Source of the DNA: CAUZFZ01 sp963579025 | GTDB lineage: Bacteria > Planctomycetota > Planctomycetia > Planctomycetales > Planctomycetaceae | DNA: 64,000 bases | Direction of reading: 5' to 3' | NCBI GenBank assembly: GCA_963579025.1 | Contig: CAUZFZ010000011.1 | Coordinates: forward strand, 1-64,000 | Shown: piece after piece, positions 52,301 through 61,684 of the stretch | Layout: every line of letters starts with the position of its first letter | How positions within the stretch are numbered: position 1 is the stretch's first letter | The notes under the pieces: model-generated | Told to the model about the DNA's origin: nothing | The model's database searches: none | What the model saw: only the letters and a program-made list of their open reading frames with translations | Made by a program: the position numbers and the translations under genes

Positions 52301-53580
52301 CAAAGACGATCGTCGAGTCAATCCTCAAGCCCAGCGCGGTCATCATGGAGGGATTCCACACGCTGATCGTGGTAACAAAGGACGGCAAGTCCTATTCGGG
52401 GTTCATTCGCCAGGAGACTGGTCTGAAGCTCGACCTGGTTCAAGCAGATGGCAAACAAATCTCGATTTCGAAGCCTAACATCGAATTGCGTCGTCGCCAG
52501 AATACATCCGCCATGCCAGCCGACATGGCAAAGCTGCTGAGTCCGCAACACGTCGCCGATCTCTCCGCCTTCATTCTGGCGTACAACCCGGATCCGCCAG
52601 AAAACCCGGCGAGCGGCGGACGTCGGTCCGCTGGTAACTCCAAGCCGCACGGGGGTCGGCGGGCTGACACCCTCCGCTCACCAGCAGGGGACTCGTGGGG
52701 CGACAGCGAGAAAGACTTCTACCTCAAACAACGCGACGGCGCGTTTGACATCCAGCTCGACGGCAAGCCGATCGCGTCATTCGTCTACAAACACGACAAG
52801 GTGAAGCGACCGTTCTTCGCGCACGTAAAAACATCCAGCGGAATCCAAGTCACGCGTCGCTATCCGCCGGTCGAAGGTAAAGACTCAACTGACCACGCGG
52901 ACATGCACCCCGGTTTGTGGCTGGCCTTCGCCAGACTCAACGACATCAGTTTCTGGCACAACAGCGCCGGCCTGGTCATCCACGAGGGTTTCACCGGCGA
53001 GCCCCAGGCCGGCGACTCAGCCCTGTTCGCCACACGAGACCGTTACGTTGCACCGGATGGCAAAGTGCTGTGTCGCCAGCACACCCGCTACCGTATTCGC
53101 AAAGACCCCGCTGGCTGGCTCATCGATCTGCACGCGGAGTTCACATCCGACAAACCGTTCTGGTTCGGAGTCCGCGAAGAGATGGGACTCGGAGTCCGAG
53201 TGGCTACTCCGATCATGGTTCGTGGCGGTTCCGGGTCGATTCTGAGCAGCACGGGTGGCCGCAATGAGAAAGGCACATGGGGCAAACTTGCCAACTGGTG
53301 GGACTACTCCGGACCGATCACCGACCGCCACGTCGGAGTCATGATCCTGTCACCCGCGAGCAACCCCGACGTATGGTCTCACAGCCGCGATTACGGAGTC
53401 CTCGTCGCCAACCCGTTTCCAGTCGACCGCGCCGAGAATCGATCAAAACGACGAACCGTACTCCCCGGTCGATCTTTTCGATTGCGATTCGGCGTGCTGA
53501 TTCACGATCATCCGGCTGAATCAGAATTCGACCGCAGTGCCGCACGGATGCGGTTCACAAATTCAATCAGAGCGCCTTGA
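49360..53580 (+). CDS. Membrane-associated dehydrogenase/HEAT/cytochrome/PmoA-like fusion
   Basis: 1406 residues from GTG 49360 (GGGAG SD eight bases upstream), with a signal peptide (about 1-23). A soluble-quinoprotein/sorbosone-dehydrogenase-like propeller (about 25-420, DGFSVSVFAREPLVRNPCAM and CDPDGRNLEIVSRGMRNPWD) is followed by HEAT-like repeats, a chitobiase-like Ig segment, a PVC-type cytochrome c with CAKCH (955-959), then a PmoA/DUF6807-like domain (about 1110-1400, FFAHVKTSSGIQVTRRYPPV). Other planctomycetes encode the PmoA-like part separately, so this is probably a fusion. The propeller and cytochrome suggest periplasmic oxidation of a sugar or alcohol, unproven. Confidence 0.8.
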   Translation: MRRSIIQRLALVSLFVSLTEHRAFAEELPSVPDGFSVSVFAREPLVRNPCAMAFDARGRLFVSQGPQYRSPTPATPGDRISILIDSDGDGVADRTKTFAEGLNHVQGMAWRGRDLWVANAPELTIVRDTDGDDEADEYVLVYGGLGNIEHALHGLNHAPDGRLYMSKGNSKGYGDAGSSELHVAPRPFAELWGMTLPNEARDTPVPLVFSKDTYKRGYHTPSDDWGTEGGVLRCDPDGRNLEIVSRGMRNPWDMAFDENFDWLLTDQDQDGGDRILSPFPGAHFGWGHHWSAHWTGENHLPTMPISGPVFHGSGTGIVYAASSQFPKQYRGVFFAADWLNRSIFVFRPRWDGALMRNMQAPEVFASAPKGRSLGSSSGMVFDPTDIEIGPDGALWVLSWGHHYGATIQDGKQVDEGRVYRITFDGSHSVPKSEPKYAQPLSSWTTEELLADLRHDRLPVRRINAQNELLRRGRTQQSRLAIVELLTERLNALSASAPNPTAGAPGAATWIAWTLGRIDVHDSMIDEYFSDRVLIGRLTQRIQSLRILGLRARMGEQPVPEAVAISLVDSEPQIRCAVVQAIHEAGDRSNLDAVWSLVATETDRATFYAAWRTLGKLSNESELRNRLTDERDGVRRAAILALLEAGHLSGDEAVKLRLDPDRAVAELASSFVEIVGTSAAPVIRIEPDGPARDGSMLVKLTVLEVPGTHARFTLSGSEPTDTNARRYSAPFRVTQGAEVQSALFRGRSRVGPVITATWAELSGTPARPSIDLPPLAAVSVSKLRAVSGSEYRTAFLKRGALAYTNRRYAFAAIPESLAGATIIQTANSDTDVGSKGEQFLTFHLAEDATVYVGHDRRIADRPDWLSAFEPSGLVLTTDDTSYKLVGKKFSAGEVVLGGNTVDGVASGRSQYVVAIAPLPITLEPLNEPTQLIDALSSIKSAHAGRGARLFFGAAACAKCHRLGDRGIALGPNLTKLGKRADAKTIVESILKPSAVIMEGFHTLIVVTKDGKSYSGFIRQETGLKLDLVQADGKQISISKPNIELRRRQNTSAMPADMAKLLSPQHVADLSAFILAYNPDPPENPASGGRRSAGNSKPHGGRRADTLRSPAGDSWGDSEKDFYLKQRDGAFDIQLDGKPIASFVYKHDKVKRPFFAHVKTSSGIQVTRRYPPVEGKDSTDHADMHPGLWLAFARLNDISFWHNSAGLVIHEGFTGEPQAGDSALFATRDRYVAPDGKVLCRQHTRYRIRKDPAGWLIDLHAEFTSDKPFWFGVREEMGLGVRVATPIMVRGGSGSILSSTGGRNEKGTWGKLANWWDYSGPITDRHVGVMILSPASNPDVWSHSRDYGVLVANPFPVDRAENRSKRRTVLPGRSFRLRFGVLIHDHPAESEFDRSAARMRFTNSIRAP

Positions 53581-53683
53581 CGCCCGCGGACCGCGTGCAC
53601 GGCGCAAACGACGTCATCTCAATCAATCATCCGCCGCGCTGCGGCCTACTCTCGTAAATTGGTGGAAACACCTCTCAATCAAC

Positions 53684-54394
53684 ATGCTGGAAACACCACT
53701 CGGGCGACGTACACTTGTTGGAGCGGAAGCAACTCTCGTTCGCCGGGCGATGGCCGACCTGGTCGGACCGTTACTGGCCGCGACGGACGACAGGTCTCCC
53801 ACCGAAGACGGGATTTCAGTGGAAACTGGCGTCGCGCTTTTCGACGAACTCACGGATGGGCAGAAACTCGCGGCCATGCACCACATCGCCGGGGCTCTCT
53901 TCGATTCAGGCGTGGCTCCGCCCGAGCGGAATGCCGTATTCGAAGCCGCAATTGCTGCCGTCTTCGCCTCGATCCTCGACACCATCGGCATCGAAACGGG
54001 ACTTCAGTCAATGCAGTTGCCTGTCCGAGATCAGACAGCTTGGCGCCGTCTGGTCATCGATGCCTGGTTTCATCGGAAACGGCTCGACGACGGTCTCGAA
54101 GGTCCCTGGACGGAAAACGACATCCCGACTCCTGATGCGATGGAGATGGACGAGTGGGACTTTCATCTCGAATGTCTGCTGGATGCCATCCTGTTTGACA
54201 GAGACTTCCAGATGGCAGCCGGATTCCTCGACCAGTCTCCCGACAGCGCCGACGCAGCGCGATCGGTGCTCGGTGTCGGCGAGTCCTATTTCGCAACCCC
54301 GGCACCGGACATCCTGACCGCAACACAGCGTCGACAGATCGAGAGCAACCTGAAAGCACTGCTGGCCCCGCATCTGCAGATTGACCCGCCGTAG
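53684..54394 (+). CDS. Hypothetical soluble protein
   Basis: 236 residues from ATG 53684; the frame is open from 53537 but overlaps the preceding gene. Helical and acidic, with DWSELMEMDEWDFHLECLLD-type segments and ILDTIGIETGLQSMQLPV. No motif, signal peptide or membrane segment is recognised. It follows the large fusion gene by about 100 bp and may be co-transcribed with it. Confidence 0.55.
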   Translation: MLETPLGRRTLVGAEATLVRRAMADLVGPLLAATDDRSPTEDGISVETGVALFDELTDGQKLAAMHHIAGALFDSGVAPPERNAVFEAAIAAVFASILDTIGIETGLQSMQLPVRDQTAWRRLVIDAWFHRKRLDDGLEGPWTENDIPTPDAMEMDEWDFHLECLLDAILFDRDFQMAAGFLDQSPDSADAARSVLGVGESYFATPAPDILTATQRRQIESNLKALLAPHLQIDPP

Positions 54395-54604
54395 CAGACG
54401 CTGCTTGCCAATCCAGTTCGGCACGGTCATTGCTCGCCTCAAACGGGCAACGCCGTTAAAGACTTTCGTAGTCGCATTCGCCAGAACGCGTGCGTTCTGG
54501 AGCGAGCGCTAAATGGCACCAGAGTTGTCACCTTGCGGAGCAACATGGTCGCCTTCCGCTCCGGGGCTGTGAAATTAATGACCGTAGCTGGATCACCGTG
54601 AAAT

Positions 54605-54629
54605 AAGTGGCTGGGGCTTCCAGCCACTT
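54605..54629 (+). terminator. 10-bp hairpin AAGTGGCTGG/CCAGCCACTT
   Basis: A perfect 10-bp stem with a five-base loop GGCTT. No T-run follows, so a rho-dependent or structural role is as likely as classical termination. A dyad TCAGGG/CCCTGA follows at 54637-54655. Confidence 0.45.
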
Positions 54630-54935
54630 TCATCATTCAGGGTCTCGGCCCCTGACATGTTGACTCGGAAGAATTCAGCCTGTTCGCGCCAGTCTTAATT
54701 CTTGCGAATTCAATTCAGCTACGACTCGACGAGCGATCTCATAACTTCACAGCCTCTCCGCGAAAGTGCGTTATTTTGCGGACTGAATCCCGATCCACAT
54801 CAGCCCGGCCAGGTATACCTTCAGAATGCTGAGTTCGAGGATTCGATCCGTGGGCACGAACACCACCAATGGACGATGAGAAGAACCGCGTTGGCGATGT
54901 CTGATTTTCTGAGCGTTTTTTGACGTCAGTGTTCA

Positions 54936-55003
54936 TACAAGCCCGACGCGCAAGCGAGTGAATCCCGTGCAACAGATTCACTCGCTTGCGCTTCGGGCTT
55001 GTA
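54936..55003. terminator. 29-bp inverted repeat, family A copy 2
   Basis: TACAAGCCCGACGCGCAAGC... (54936-54964) and ...GCTTGCGCTTCGGGCTTGTA (54975-55003) match at 28 of 29 positions with a ten-base loop. It lies 25 bp after the stop of the dehydratase gene (minus strand) and between convergent genes, so a bidirectional terminator is likely. Related to 11296-11376. Confidence 0.6.
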
Positions 55004-55027
55004 TCGCGGCTGATCTATTTCGTCATG

Positions 55028-56029
55028 TCAGGCGATCCAGTTCTGGAACTGAGATTCGTCCAGATTCCGCCCGCTGATGACGATGACAAGATCACCACTT
55101 CCATCCAGGTTGATTTTCCTCTGAAGCACCGCGGCGGTTGCAATCGCACCGGAAGGTTCTGTTCGCAGCCCGTGCTTCTGATAAAGCCAGCTCATCGCCT
55201 GGCGTGTTTCGGCATCGGGAACAACAACCGACGCTCGAACGTGCTGTTTCAGGATTGGCCAGTTGTGCTCACCCACGTCGTACGACAGCAATCCGTCGCA
55301 GATTCCGGACGGGTGGTCGATGCGCACTCGCGTACCGGCTTCCAGTGATTGACGAAAATCGTCCGCCGTGTCTGGCTCGACGCCTACGATCTGCGCCTGC
55401 GGAAAACCATCCGCGATGGCCAGAGCGTGACCGGCCATCAGACCACCACCGCTGACCTGACAGACAAACTGCGAGACGCCTCGGTCCTGCCGTTGCAGTT
55501 CCTCCACGATTTCGAGTCCCCCGACGCCATTGCCGGCGATGACGTGTGGATCGTCGTAGGGCGACGCCTGAACGGCCCCTTCGACTTCCGCCATCTCCCG
55601 AGTCAGACGGTCACGTTCACCCGTTTCGTGGTCCGTCGAGATGTCGTAAGTGCGAATCTCAGCACCGAAGGATCGAGTCAGATCGAACTTGATTTGCGGC
55701 GCGGACTCAGGCATGACGATCAGGACGCGTTTTCCATATCGCATTCCGGCAAATGAGATTCCGGACGCAAAATTCCCCGACGAGTGCGCCGCAATCGGGC
55801 GGTCGCCAATGCGATCCAGATTGCGCTCGGTCCAGTTCAGCGCACCGAGCAGCTTGAATGATCCGACGGGCGTCCAGCCGTAGTCTTTGAGCCAGACGCG
55901 GCGGCCTTCCGGAAACCCGAGTTCCTGCTCAAGCGGCCAGGACCGAATCAACGGAGCTGGAGAAACGTGCCGGCGAATGACTCGCTGGGCATCGCGAACA
56001 TCGTCCACTGTGGCAACCTTAACCGCCAT
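55028..56029 (-). CDS. Threonine/serine dehydratase-like PLP enzyme
   Basis: 333 residues from ATG 56029 (AGGGGC upstream); the frame is open to 56266. PLP-binding Lys 59 lies in PVGSFKLLGALNW, the fold type II motif of threonine deaminase and threonine synthase. VSGGGLMAGHALAI is the PLP phosphate loop. The RxxGA pattern of classical threonine deaminase (SFKxRGA) is changed to SFKLLGA, so the substrate may differ. No regulatory ACT domain is present, unlike IlvA. It is convergent with the gene at 53684. Confidence 0.78.
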   Translation of the reverse strand: MAVKVATVDDVRDAQRVIRRHVSPAPLIRSWPLEQELGFPEGRRVWLKDYGWTPVGSFKLLGALNWTERNLDRIGDRPIAAHSSGNFASGISFAGMRYGKRVLIVMPESAPQIKFDLTRSFGAEIRTYDISTDHETGERDRLTREMAEVEGAVQASPYDDPHVIAGNGVGGLEIVEELQRQDRGVSQFVCQVSGGGLMAGHALAIADGFPQAQIVGVEPDTADDFRQSLEAGTRVRIDHPSGICDGLLSYDVGEHNWPILKQHVRASVVVPDAETRQAMSWLYQKHGLRTEPSGAIATAAVLQRKINLDGSGDLVIVISGRNLDESQFQNWIA

Positions 56030-56195
56030 TAGTCTGCCCCTTCGTGCCAGGACGCTGCAGGAAATCCGTTTCACATTGCAGCAATCCCCGATCGAACGAC
56101 GTCCCGCGTCGGCGATTATGGTCGCCGCGTAAATTGCGGAAGACAACTGTTCGACGATCCCGCGTTGTTGAGTCGCGGCGTACGCAGCTTCGGAA

Positions 56196-57197
56196 TCAGG
56201 CAAGCGAAACGATCTGACCTGTCGCCGCTGACTCTTCTGCGGCCAGGCAGGCTCGCACGGCTTCAAGGGATTCGCGCGGCGTAATCACATCTGGAGTGGT
56301 CCCGTTGTGAATGCAGTTGGCGAAGTACGACAGCTCGTCGCGCAATGCGCCGGCGCGTTCGCCGTGCAGTGAAGGCCAGTAGGTGGTGTCCGGAGAGTGC
56401 CAGCCGTCTGAATCACTGATGGAGAAGTTGGGGTGCGTTTCGTGGATATGTATCGACCCCTCCGTGCCGATGATCTCCATTCGCTCGTCGATCTGGAACG
56501 CCGTCCTGTCAGGCAGACACCACACGTTTTCGAGAACACCCGTCGCGCCGCTCGCGAAGCGGTACATCGTCCATCCAAGGTCCGGGTGTCGCTTACCTCG
56601 CACGTCGACCGTTTGGGCGTAAGCGCTGACGATGGGATCGCCGCTGTACCACAGCATCAGGTCGGTGTCGTGTACTCCATCACCGATAATCGGGCCGATC
56701 TTGTCGAGGATGTCCTCAGTCACCGCCGCCGGAATGTTGCGGCGCGCGTACATGGAGATAATTCGACCGATCCGCCCCGATTCGACGGCCTCTTTGGCTG
56801 CGGCGTATCGTGGGTTGAAGCGGCAGATGTGACCGACCATGAAGCCGCCGTCCGCGGCTTCCGCGGCGGCGACGATTCGCTCGCAATCAGCGACCGTGGA
56901 CGCCATCGGCTTTTCCAGAAAAACATGCTTGCCGGCTTCAAGTGCCGCGACGGCCGGAGCGACATGCTGGTCCCACATGGTGACAACGCTGACGGCTTCC
57001 AGTTCCGGATCCGCCAGCATTTCTCGAAAGTCGGTGAATGTGCGCGAGACATTAAATCGCCCGGATACTTCGCTGAGTCGCGACTCGGTACGCGTGCACA
57101 CGGAGTGCAGCTCGACCTGCGGCAAGGCTGCCAGCGCCTCGCAGTGCTTTTCACCAAACCAGCCGAGGCCGATGACTCCGTATCGAATTTTTTTCAT
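56196..57197 (-). CDS. Gfo/Idh/MocA family oxidoreductase
   Basis: 333 residues from ATG 57197 (AGGAAA nine bases upstream). The Rossmann nucleotide-binding start is YGVIGLGWFGEKHCEALAAL, and the family catalytic motif EKPMAST is present, followed by FMVGHICRFNPRYAAAKEAV. Members oxidise or reduce sugars or related alcohols with NAD(P). Compare the degenerate relative at 11659, which lacks EKP. The substrate is unknown. It is upstream of the dehydratase on the same strand, 166 bp apart. Confidence 0.88.
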   Translation of the reverse strand: MKKIRYGVIGLGWFGEKHCEALAALPQVELHSVCTRTESRLSEVSGRFNVSRTFTDFREMLADPELEAVSVVTMWDQHVAPAVAALEAGKHVFLEKPMASTVADCERIVAAAEAADGGFMVGHICRFNPRYAAAKEAVESGRIGRIISMYARRNIPAAVTEDILDKIGPIIGDGVHDTDLMLWYSGDPIVSAYAQTVDVRGKRHPDLGWTMYRFASGATGVLENVWCLPDRTAFQIDERMEIIGTEGSIHIHETHPNFSISDSDGWHSPDTTYWPSLHGERAGALRDELSYFANCIHNGTTPDVITPRESLEAVRACLAAEESAATGQIVSLA

Positions 57198-57382
57198 GAT
57201 CGGTGTTTCCTGTGGATTAAGTACTTCCATCGTGATGCATGCGTGAGAAACCCGAGCAGATTCTCAGTTTCTCGCGTCCTCGCTGTTGGTCGCGTCCTAT
57301 CTTGATTTTGGCGGCTCGGAATGAGGGACCGTTGCGCATCGCGGATTCGGTTGTAGACATCCAGGACGACAGGTAGACGAGG

Positions 57383-57964
57383 ATGATAAACGCGACACCT
57401 GAGCGGGACGTACGGTTGGAGCCGGATCTACTTGATCGAGGAGTCCATGAAGAGAGCCAGGCTCCTCGACGGGATGCGTTCGATGCCTATCCAAATCCAT
57501 ATCGGGCAGCACGGAAGAAAGCAGGCATTGGCAGCGACGGACCCTTTTCCAGCCACAATCTTATGGTGGGTGCGGGACTGGGAATCTGGGGTTTCGTGAT
57601 GGCGACCGGAATGGCCGGATCGGCGGATCAGCGGTTGTTCGACTCGCACGCGTCCCTGATGTCAGCGGTTGACGTGTTGCAGGTCATCACGTTCCTGAAT
57701 GGAATCGCTTTATTCGCCAGTGGCCTCGGACTTCGCCAGAAGCAGATTTGGGGTTACCGACTCGCCATGGGATGCGCAGCAGTCTCGATTCTCGGCGGAG
57801 TCGCGTTTCTGGCGGTCTGGCGAATCATTCTTCAATCGTCCGGTGACGATCTTGTTGAAGCTGTCGGCGCGTTGATGTTCGTACGCACAAACCTCGACCT
57901 GCTCATTGGGCTCGTGGATGGAGGCGCACTCCTCGTCTTTCTTGCCCGGAATCGCTCTCGCTAA
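57383..57964 (+). CDS. Membrane protein of unknown function
   Basis: 193 residues. A long soluble N-terminus (about 1-55, SHNLMV near its end) is followed by three hydrophobic segments (GAGLGIWGFVMATGMAGSA, VLQVITFLNGIALFASGLGL, GCAAVSILGGVAFLAVWRII) and a C-terminal hydrophobic end (LLIGLVDGGALLVFLARN). No motif is recognised. It lies 281 bp upstream of recA with no clear promoter in between. Confidence 0.65.
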   Translation: MINATPERDVRLEPDLLDRGVHEESQAPRRDAFDAYPNPYRAARKKAGIGSDGPFSSHNLMVGAGLGIWGFVMATGMAGSADQRLFDSHASLMSAVDVLQVITFLNGIALFASGLGLRQKQIWGYRLAMGCAAVSILGGVAFLAVWRIILQSSGDDLVEAVGALMFVRTNLDLLIGLVDGGALLVFLARNRSR

Positions 57965-58245
57965 GGTGCTGAACGACTGAACCTGCTCGCCGGAACTTCG
58001 TCGCTATCGCGACTGGTTGCCGGCCTACGAGGTTTTCCTGCCAGCGTGACCACGGTCAGGGTCATCGCTGCGCTCGACCCTGCCAACCACCCGGCCATCG
58101 CGAATTGCCCCTGCGCGAAAGAAAAAGAAATTGCCGTCGATCGGCGAATCTGTCCTGCGGGACTTTTTCTTGAACGAGACTTTCCGAATAATGCCGACTC
58201 GTTCACCCCTCAGACGATCCGCCGCGCAGTAAAAAGGAGAACAGC

Positions 58246-59310
<1,065 letters not shown>

Positions 59311-59349
59311 GGTCGTTTGACGGAACTCCAGCCCAGACGGGCAAGTCAT

Positions 59350-59550
59350 GAAGTTGGGCACTTTCGGAGTGCGACGATGCATCGTCGCTTTCCCATTCTT
59401 TGATTCGCGGCGAAGCGGCTTTCTTTTTAGTTCGTCTGATGTGGAATGGCAGACACGCCGTCGAAATGAGATAAAAGGCGGCTGCGCCGCAAAAGTGGCT
59501 TCGCCACGATAGGAGAGCTGTGATGCATCACAGCACTCCAGAACGAGCAA
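59350..59550 (-). repeat. About 190-bp dispersed repeat, family D copy 2
   Basis: Inverted relative to the copy at 43191: it contains GCGACGATGCATCGTCGC, GCGGCTGCGCCGCAAAAGTG and GGCTTCGCCACGATAGGAGA, ending near TGATGCATCACAGC. It lies between recA and the membrane gene at 59608 and creates ORFs on both strands. Confidence 0.75.
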
Positions 59551-59607
59551 GCGGGTCGCGCTATGGCGGGTACGTTTTCATCCGCTGATGGGGTGTAAAG
59601 GTCCACA

Positions 59608-60048
59608 ATGTCCTCTGATTTCGAACCGAGAGACCACGCCGGTCGTCCTCCAGTGCTGGGGCATCCCGGCCGGCGGCCTCGCGAGACGACATTTATGGAT
59701 GTCGTGTTCGGACTCGGTTTCATCGTGGGTATCGTCATTCTGATTGTCGTTGCCGCCAATCTAAGCATGCATGAGCTGCCCGAAGCCGAATTGCTGGTTT
59801 CGTGGATTGGACGCACTGCGGGGCTGGTCATGGCTGGACTGGCATTGCTATGCCTGCTGGGACGCACGTGGCAGGGGGCCACAATCAACGACGTCGCGGC
59901 GCTGTCTTTGCCGTTCCTGGGGGGCGTAATGCTGATTCAGGCGTCATGGTCGACAGGACTCGCATTGGCGCTGATCATCTCGGCCAGTCTGATCTGCAAA
60001 CACTTTGGTGGCAGATCGGGCGCGGCGGACGACCCTCTGGAAGGTTAG
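59608..60048 (+). CDS. Membrane protein of unknown function
   Basis: 146 residues with four hydrophobic segments (VVFGLGFIVGIVILIVVAAN, TAGLVMAGLALLCLLG, DVAALSLPFLGGVMLIQASW, GLALALIISASLICKHFGG). A soluble N-terminus (HAGRPPVLGHPGRRPRETT) precedes them. No family is recognised. It lies 131 bp before the HtrA-like gene. Confidence 0.7.
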   Translation: MSSDFEPRDHAGRPPVLGHPGRRPRETTFMDVVFGLGFIVGIVILIVVAANLSMHELPEAELLVSWIGRTAGLVMAGLALLCLLGRTWQGATINDVAALSLPFLGGVMLIQASWSTGLALALIISASLICKHFGGRSGAADDPLEG

Positions 60049-60178
60049 ACTGTCAGGCACCCGATATTCGCTCTCCGACGCTGTGTCGGCGAATTGACGA
60101 CCGGCAGATAACATGCCCGCCCGCCATGACGTATTCAGCAGATGGTGGGTGAGGACAATTTCTTTGCGGAGACTGGCG

Positions 60179-61684
60179 ATGTATGCAGACACAGGACGTC
60201 GTGTGATCGCGTCGATTGCACTGATTCTCATTCTGCCCGCATTCTGCGTTGCCCAGGACGCGCTGCCGATTTTCAGCGCCCTCGAACAGGGCGTGTACAA
60301 GGTCATCGACGGTGCCGAAAAGTCTGTCGTTGCGATTACCCGTATCCCTCTGGCGCCGCGCCAGCTGGATCGAACAGCAGCGCGACATCCGTTTGGATTG
60401 CCCGAGGGACTGCGTGCTCAGCGGGCTACGGCACCAAAGCCAGTGGCGGGTGAATTCGGGACGGGCATCATCGTCGCGCCGCCGAACGATCCATCGAAGC
60501 GATTCGTGCTGACGTGCTATCACGTCGTCGAAGGCGGTCAGCCTTTCCGCAACGACGGCATCATCCGATCGGAAGCCCGACTCTCGATCCGGTTCAGTCG
60601 CACACAGTCGGCACCCGCGGTGATCTTCGCGGCCGACCCGCGCAGCGACCTCGCCGTTCTCGCCTTCAACCCGCAGGATGCCGGGCTGTCTCCCGCTGAT
60701 CTGCCGGCATTGCCTCTGTCGGCTGCCGTGCGTATTCGCAAAGGTCAGTTTGCGATCTCGCTCGGAAATCCGTACGCCATTGCACGCGACGGTTCTCCCA
60801 GCGTCAGCCTGGGACTGATCAGCAACATTTCGCGATTTCCCTTTCCGACCGATGAAGCGGAGAAGGACACGATTCACCATTACGGCACGCTGCTGCATGT
60901 GGATACACGCCTCGGTCCAGGAACGAGCGGCGGAGCCCTGCTGAACAGCGATGGCGAGCTGATTGGCATTTCAACCTCGCTGGCGGCTCTGGAAGGCTAC
61001 GAAACGGCGGTCGGGTATGCCGTGCCAATCAACAGCTCAACTCGGCGGATCATTCACGATCTGCTGAAAGGTTACGAAGTTGAGTACGGGTTTCTTGGTG
61101 TTCTGCCAGGTCATCGTTCGACGTCTCAGCAGTTCGGCAGTACGCACCGCCGAACTGGACTCGTGGTGTCCCGCATCATGCCGGATTCGCCAGCCTATCG
61201 TACTGGCCTCAGGCAGGCCGATGTGATCCTGGCGATCAACGGACACGAGATCATCGAGACCGACGATCTGTTCCGCGAAGTCGGACTGCTGGCACCGGGC
61301 AGCAAAGCCCTGTTTCGAATTCTGCGGAATGGCGTCAAGCATATCAGCGTCGACATCGCCAAATGGCCCGTGCGCGAGCCTGGTCGGATTATCACGTCGA
61401 ACAACCGGTTTTCAGCCTGGCGAGGATTGCGAGTCGACTGGCCTACGTCACGCAGTCGACATGTTGATTACGACGGCGAGCCCTATCCCCGGGCCGTTCT
61501 CGTGAATTCTGTTGAAACCAATTCGTCGGGGCAGTCGGCCGGACTGAAGGACGGTGACCTGATCGCAACCGTCGACGGCAAATCCGTCGAGACTCCGACG
61601 GCGTTCGCAAATGCTGTCCGCACGATCCGCGGTGACGCGCGAATCCGACTGCACGATGGCAAAGAACTGGTCGTGCATCCGTGA
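60179..61684 (+). CDS. HtrA/Deg-like serine protease with PDZ
   Basis: 501 residues from ATG 60179, following GCGGAGACTGGCG as SD. A signal peptide (about 1-26, ending CVAQD) sends it to the periplasm. The catalytic triad is His 115 (CYHVVEG), Asp 157 (RSDLAVLAF) and Ser 250 (GPGTSGGALLN, GTSGG rather than GNSGG). A PDZ domain follows with GLVVSRIMPDSPAYRTGLRQ and a second PDZ-like part near NSSGQSAGLKDGDLIATVDG. Deg proteases degrade misfolded exported proteins. The next gene overlaps its stop, so the two are co-transcribed. Confidence 0.9.
   Translation: MYADTGRRVIASIALILILPAFCVAQDALPIFSALEQGVYKVIDGAEKSVVAITRIPLAPRQLDRTAARHPFGLPEGLRAQRATAPKPVAGEFGTGIIVAPPNDPSKRFVLTCYHVVEGGQPFRNDGIIRSEARLSIRFSRTQSAPAVIFAADPRSDLAVLAFNPQDAGLSPADLPALPLSAAVRIRKGQFAISLGNPYAIARDGSPSVSLGLISNISRFPFPTDEAEKDTIHHYGTLLHVDTRLGPGTSGGALLNSDGELIGISTSLAALEGYETAVGYAVPINSSTRRIIHDLLKGYEVEYGFLGVLPGHRSTSQQFGSTHRRTGLVVSRIMPDSPAYRTGLRQADVILAINGHEIIETDDLFREVGLLAPGSKALFRILRNGVKHISVDIAKWPVREPGRIITSNNRFSAWRGLRVDWPTSRSRHVDYDGEPYPRAVLVNSVETNSSGQSAGLKDGDLIATVDGKSVETPTAFANAVRTIRGDARIRLHDGKELVVHP

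Larger units (their letters stand above)
54395..55027. other. Convergent intergenic region with hairpins
   Basis: 633 bp between convergent genes. A short ORF at 54702-54923 is not protein-like enough to call. The region holds the hairpin 54605-54629 (AAGTGGCTGG/CCAGCCACTT, likely terminator of the gene at 53684) and the family A palindrome 54936-55003. Confidence 0.5.

Noticed and set aside
54702..54923. Possible 73-residue ORF in the convergent gap
   Set aside because: No SD, no motif, and overlaps the hairpin-rich region; not supportable.
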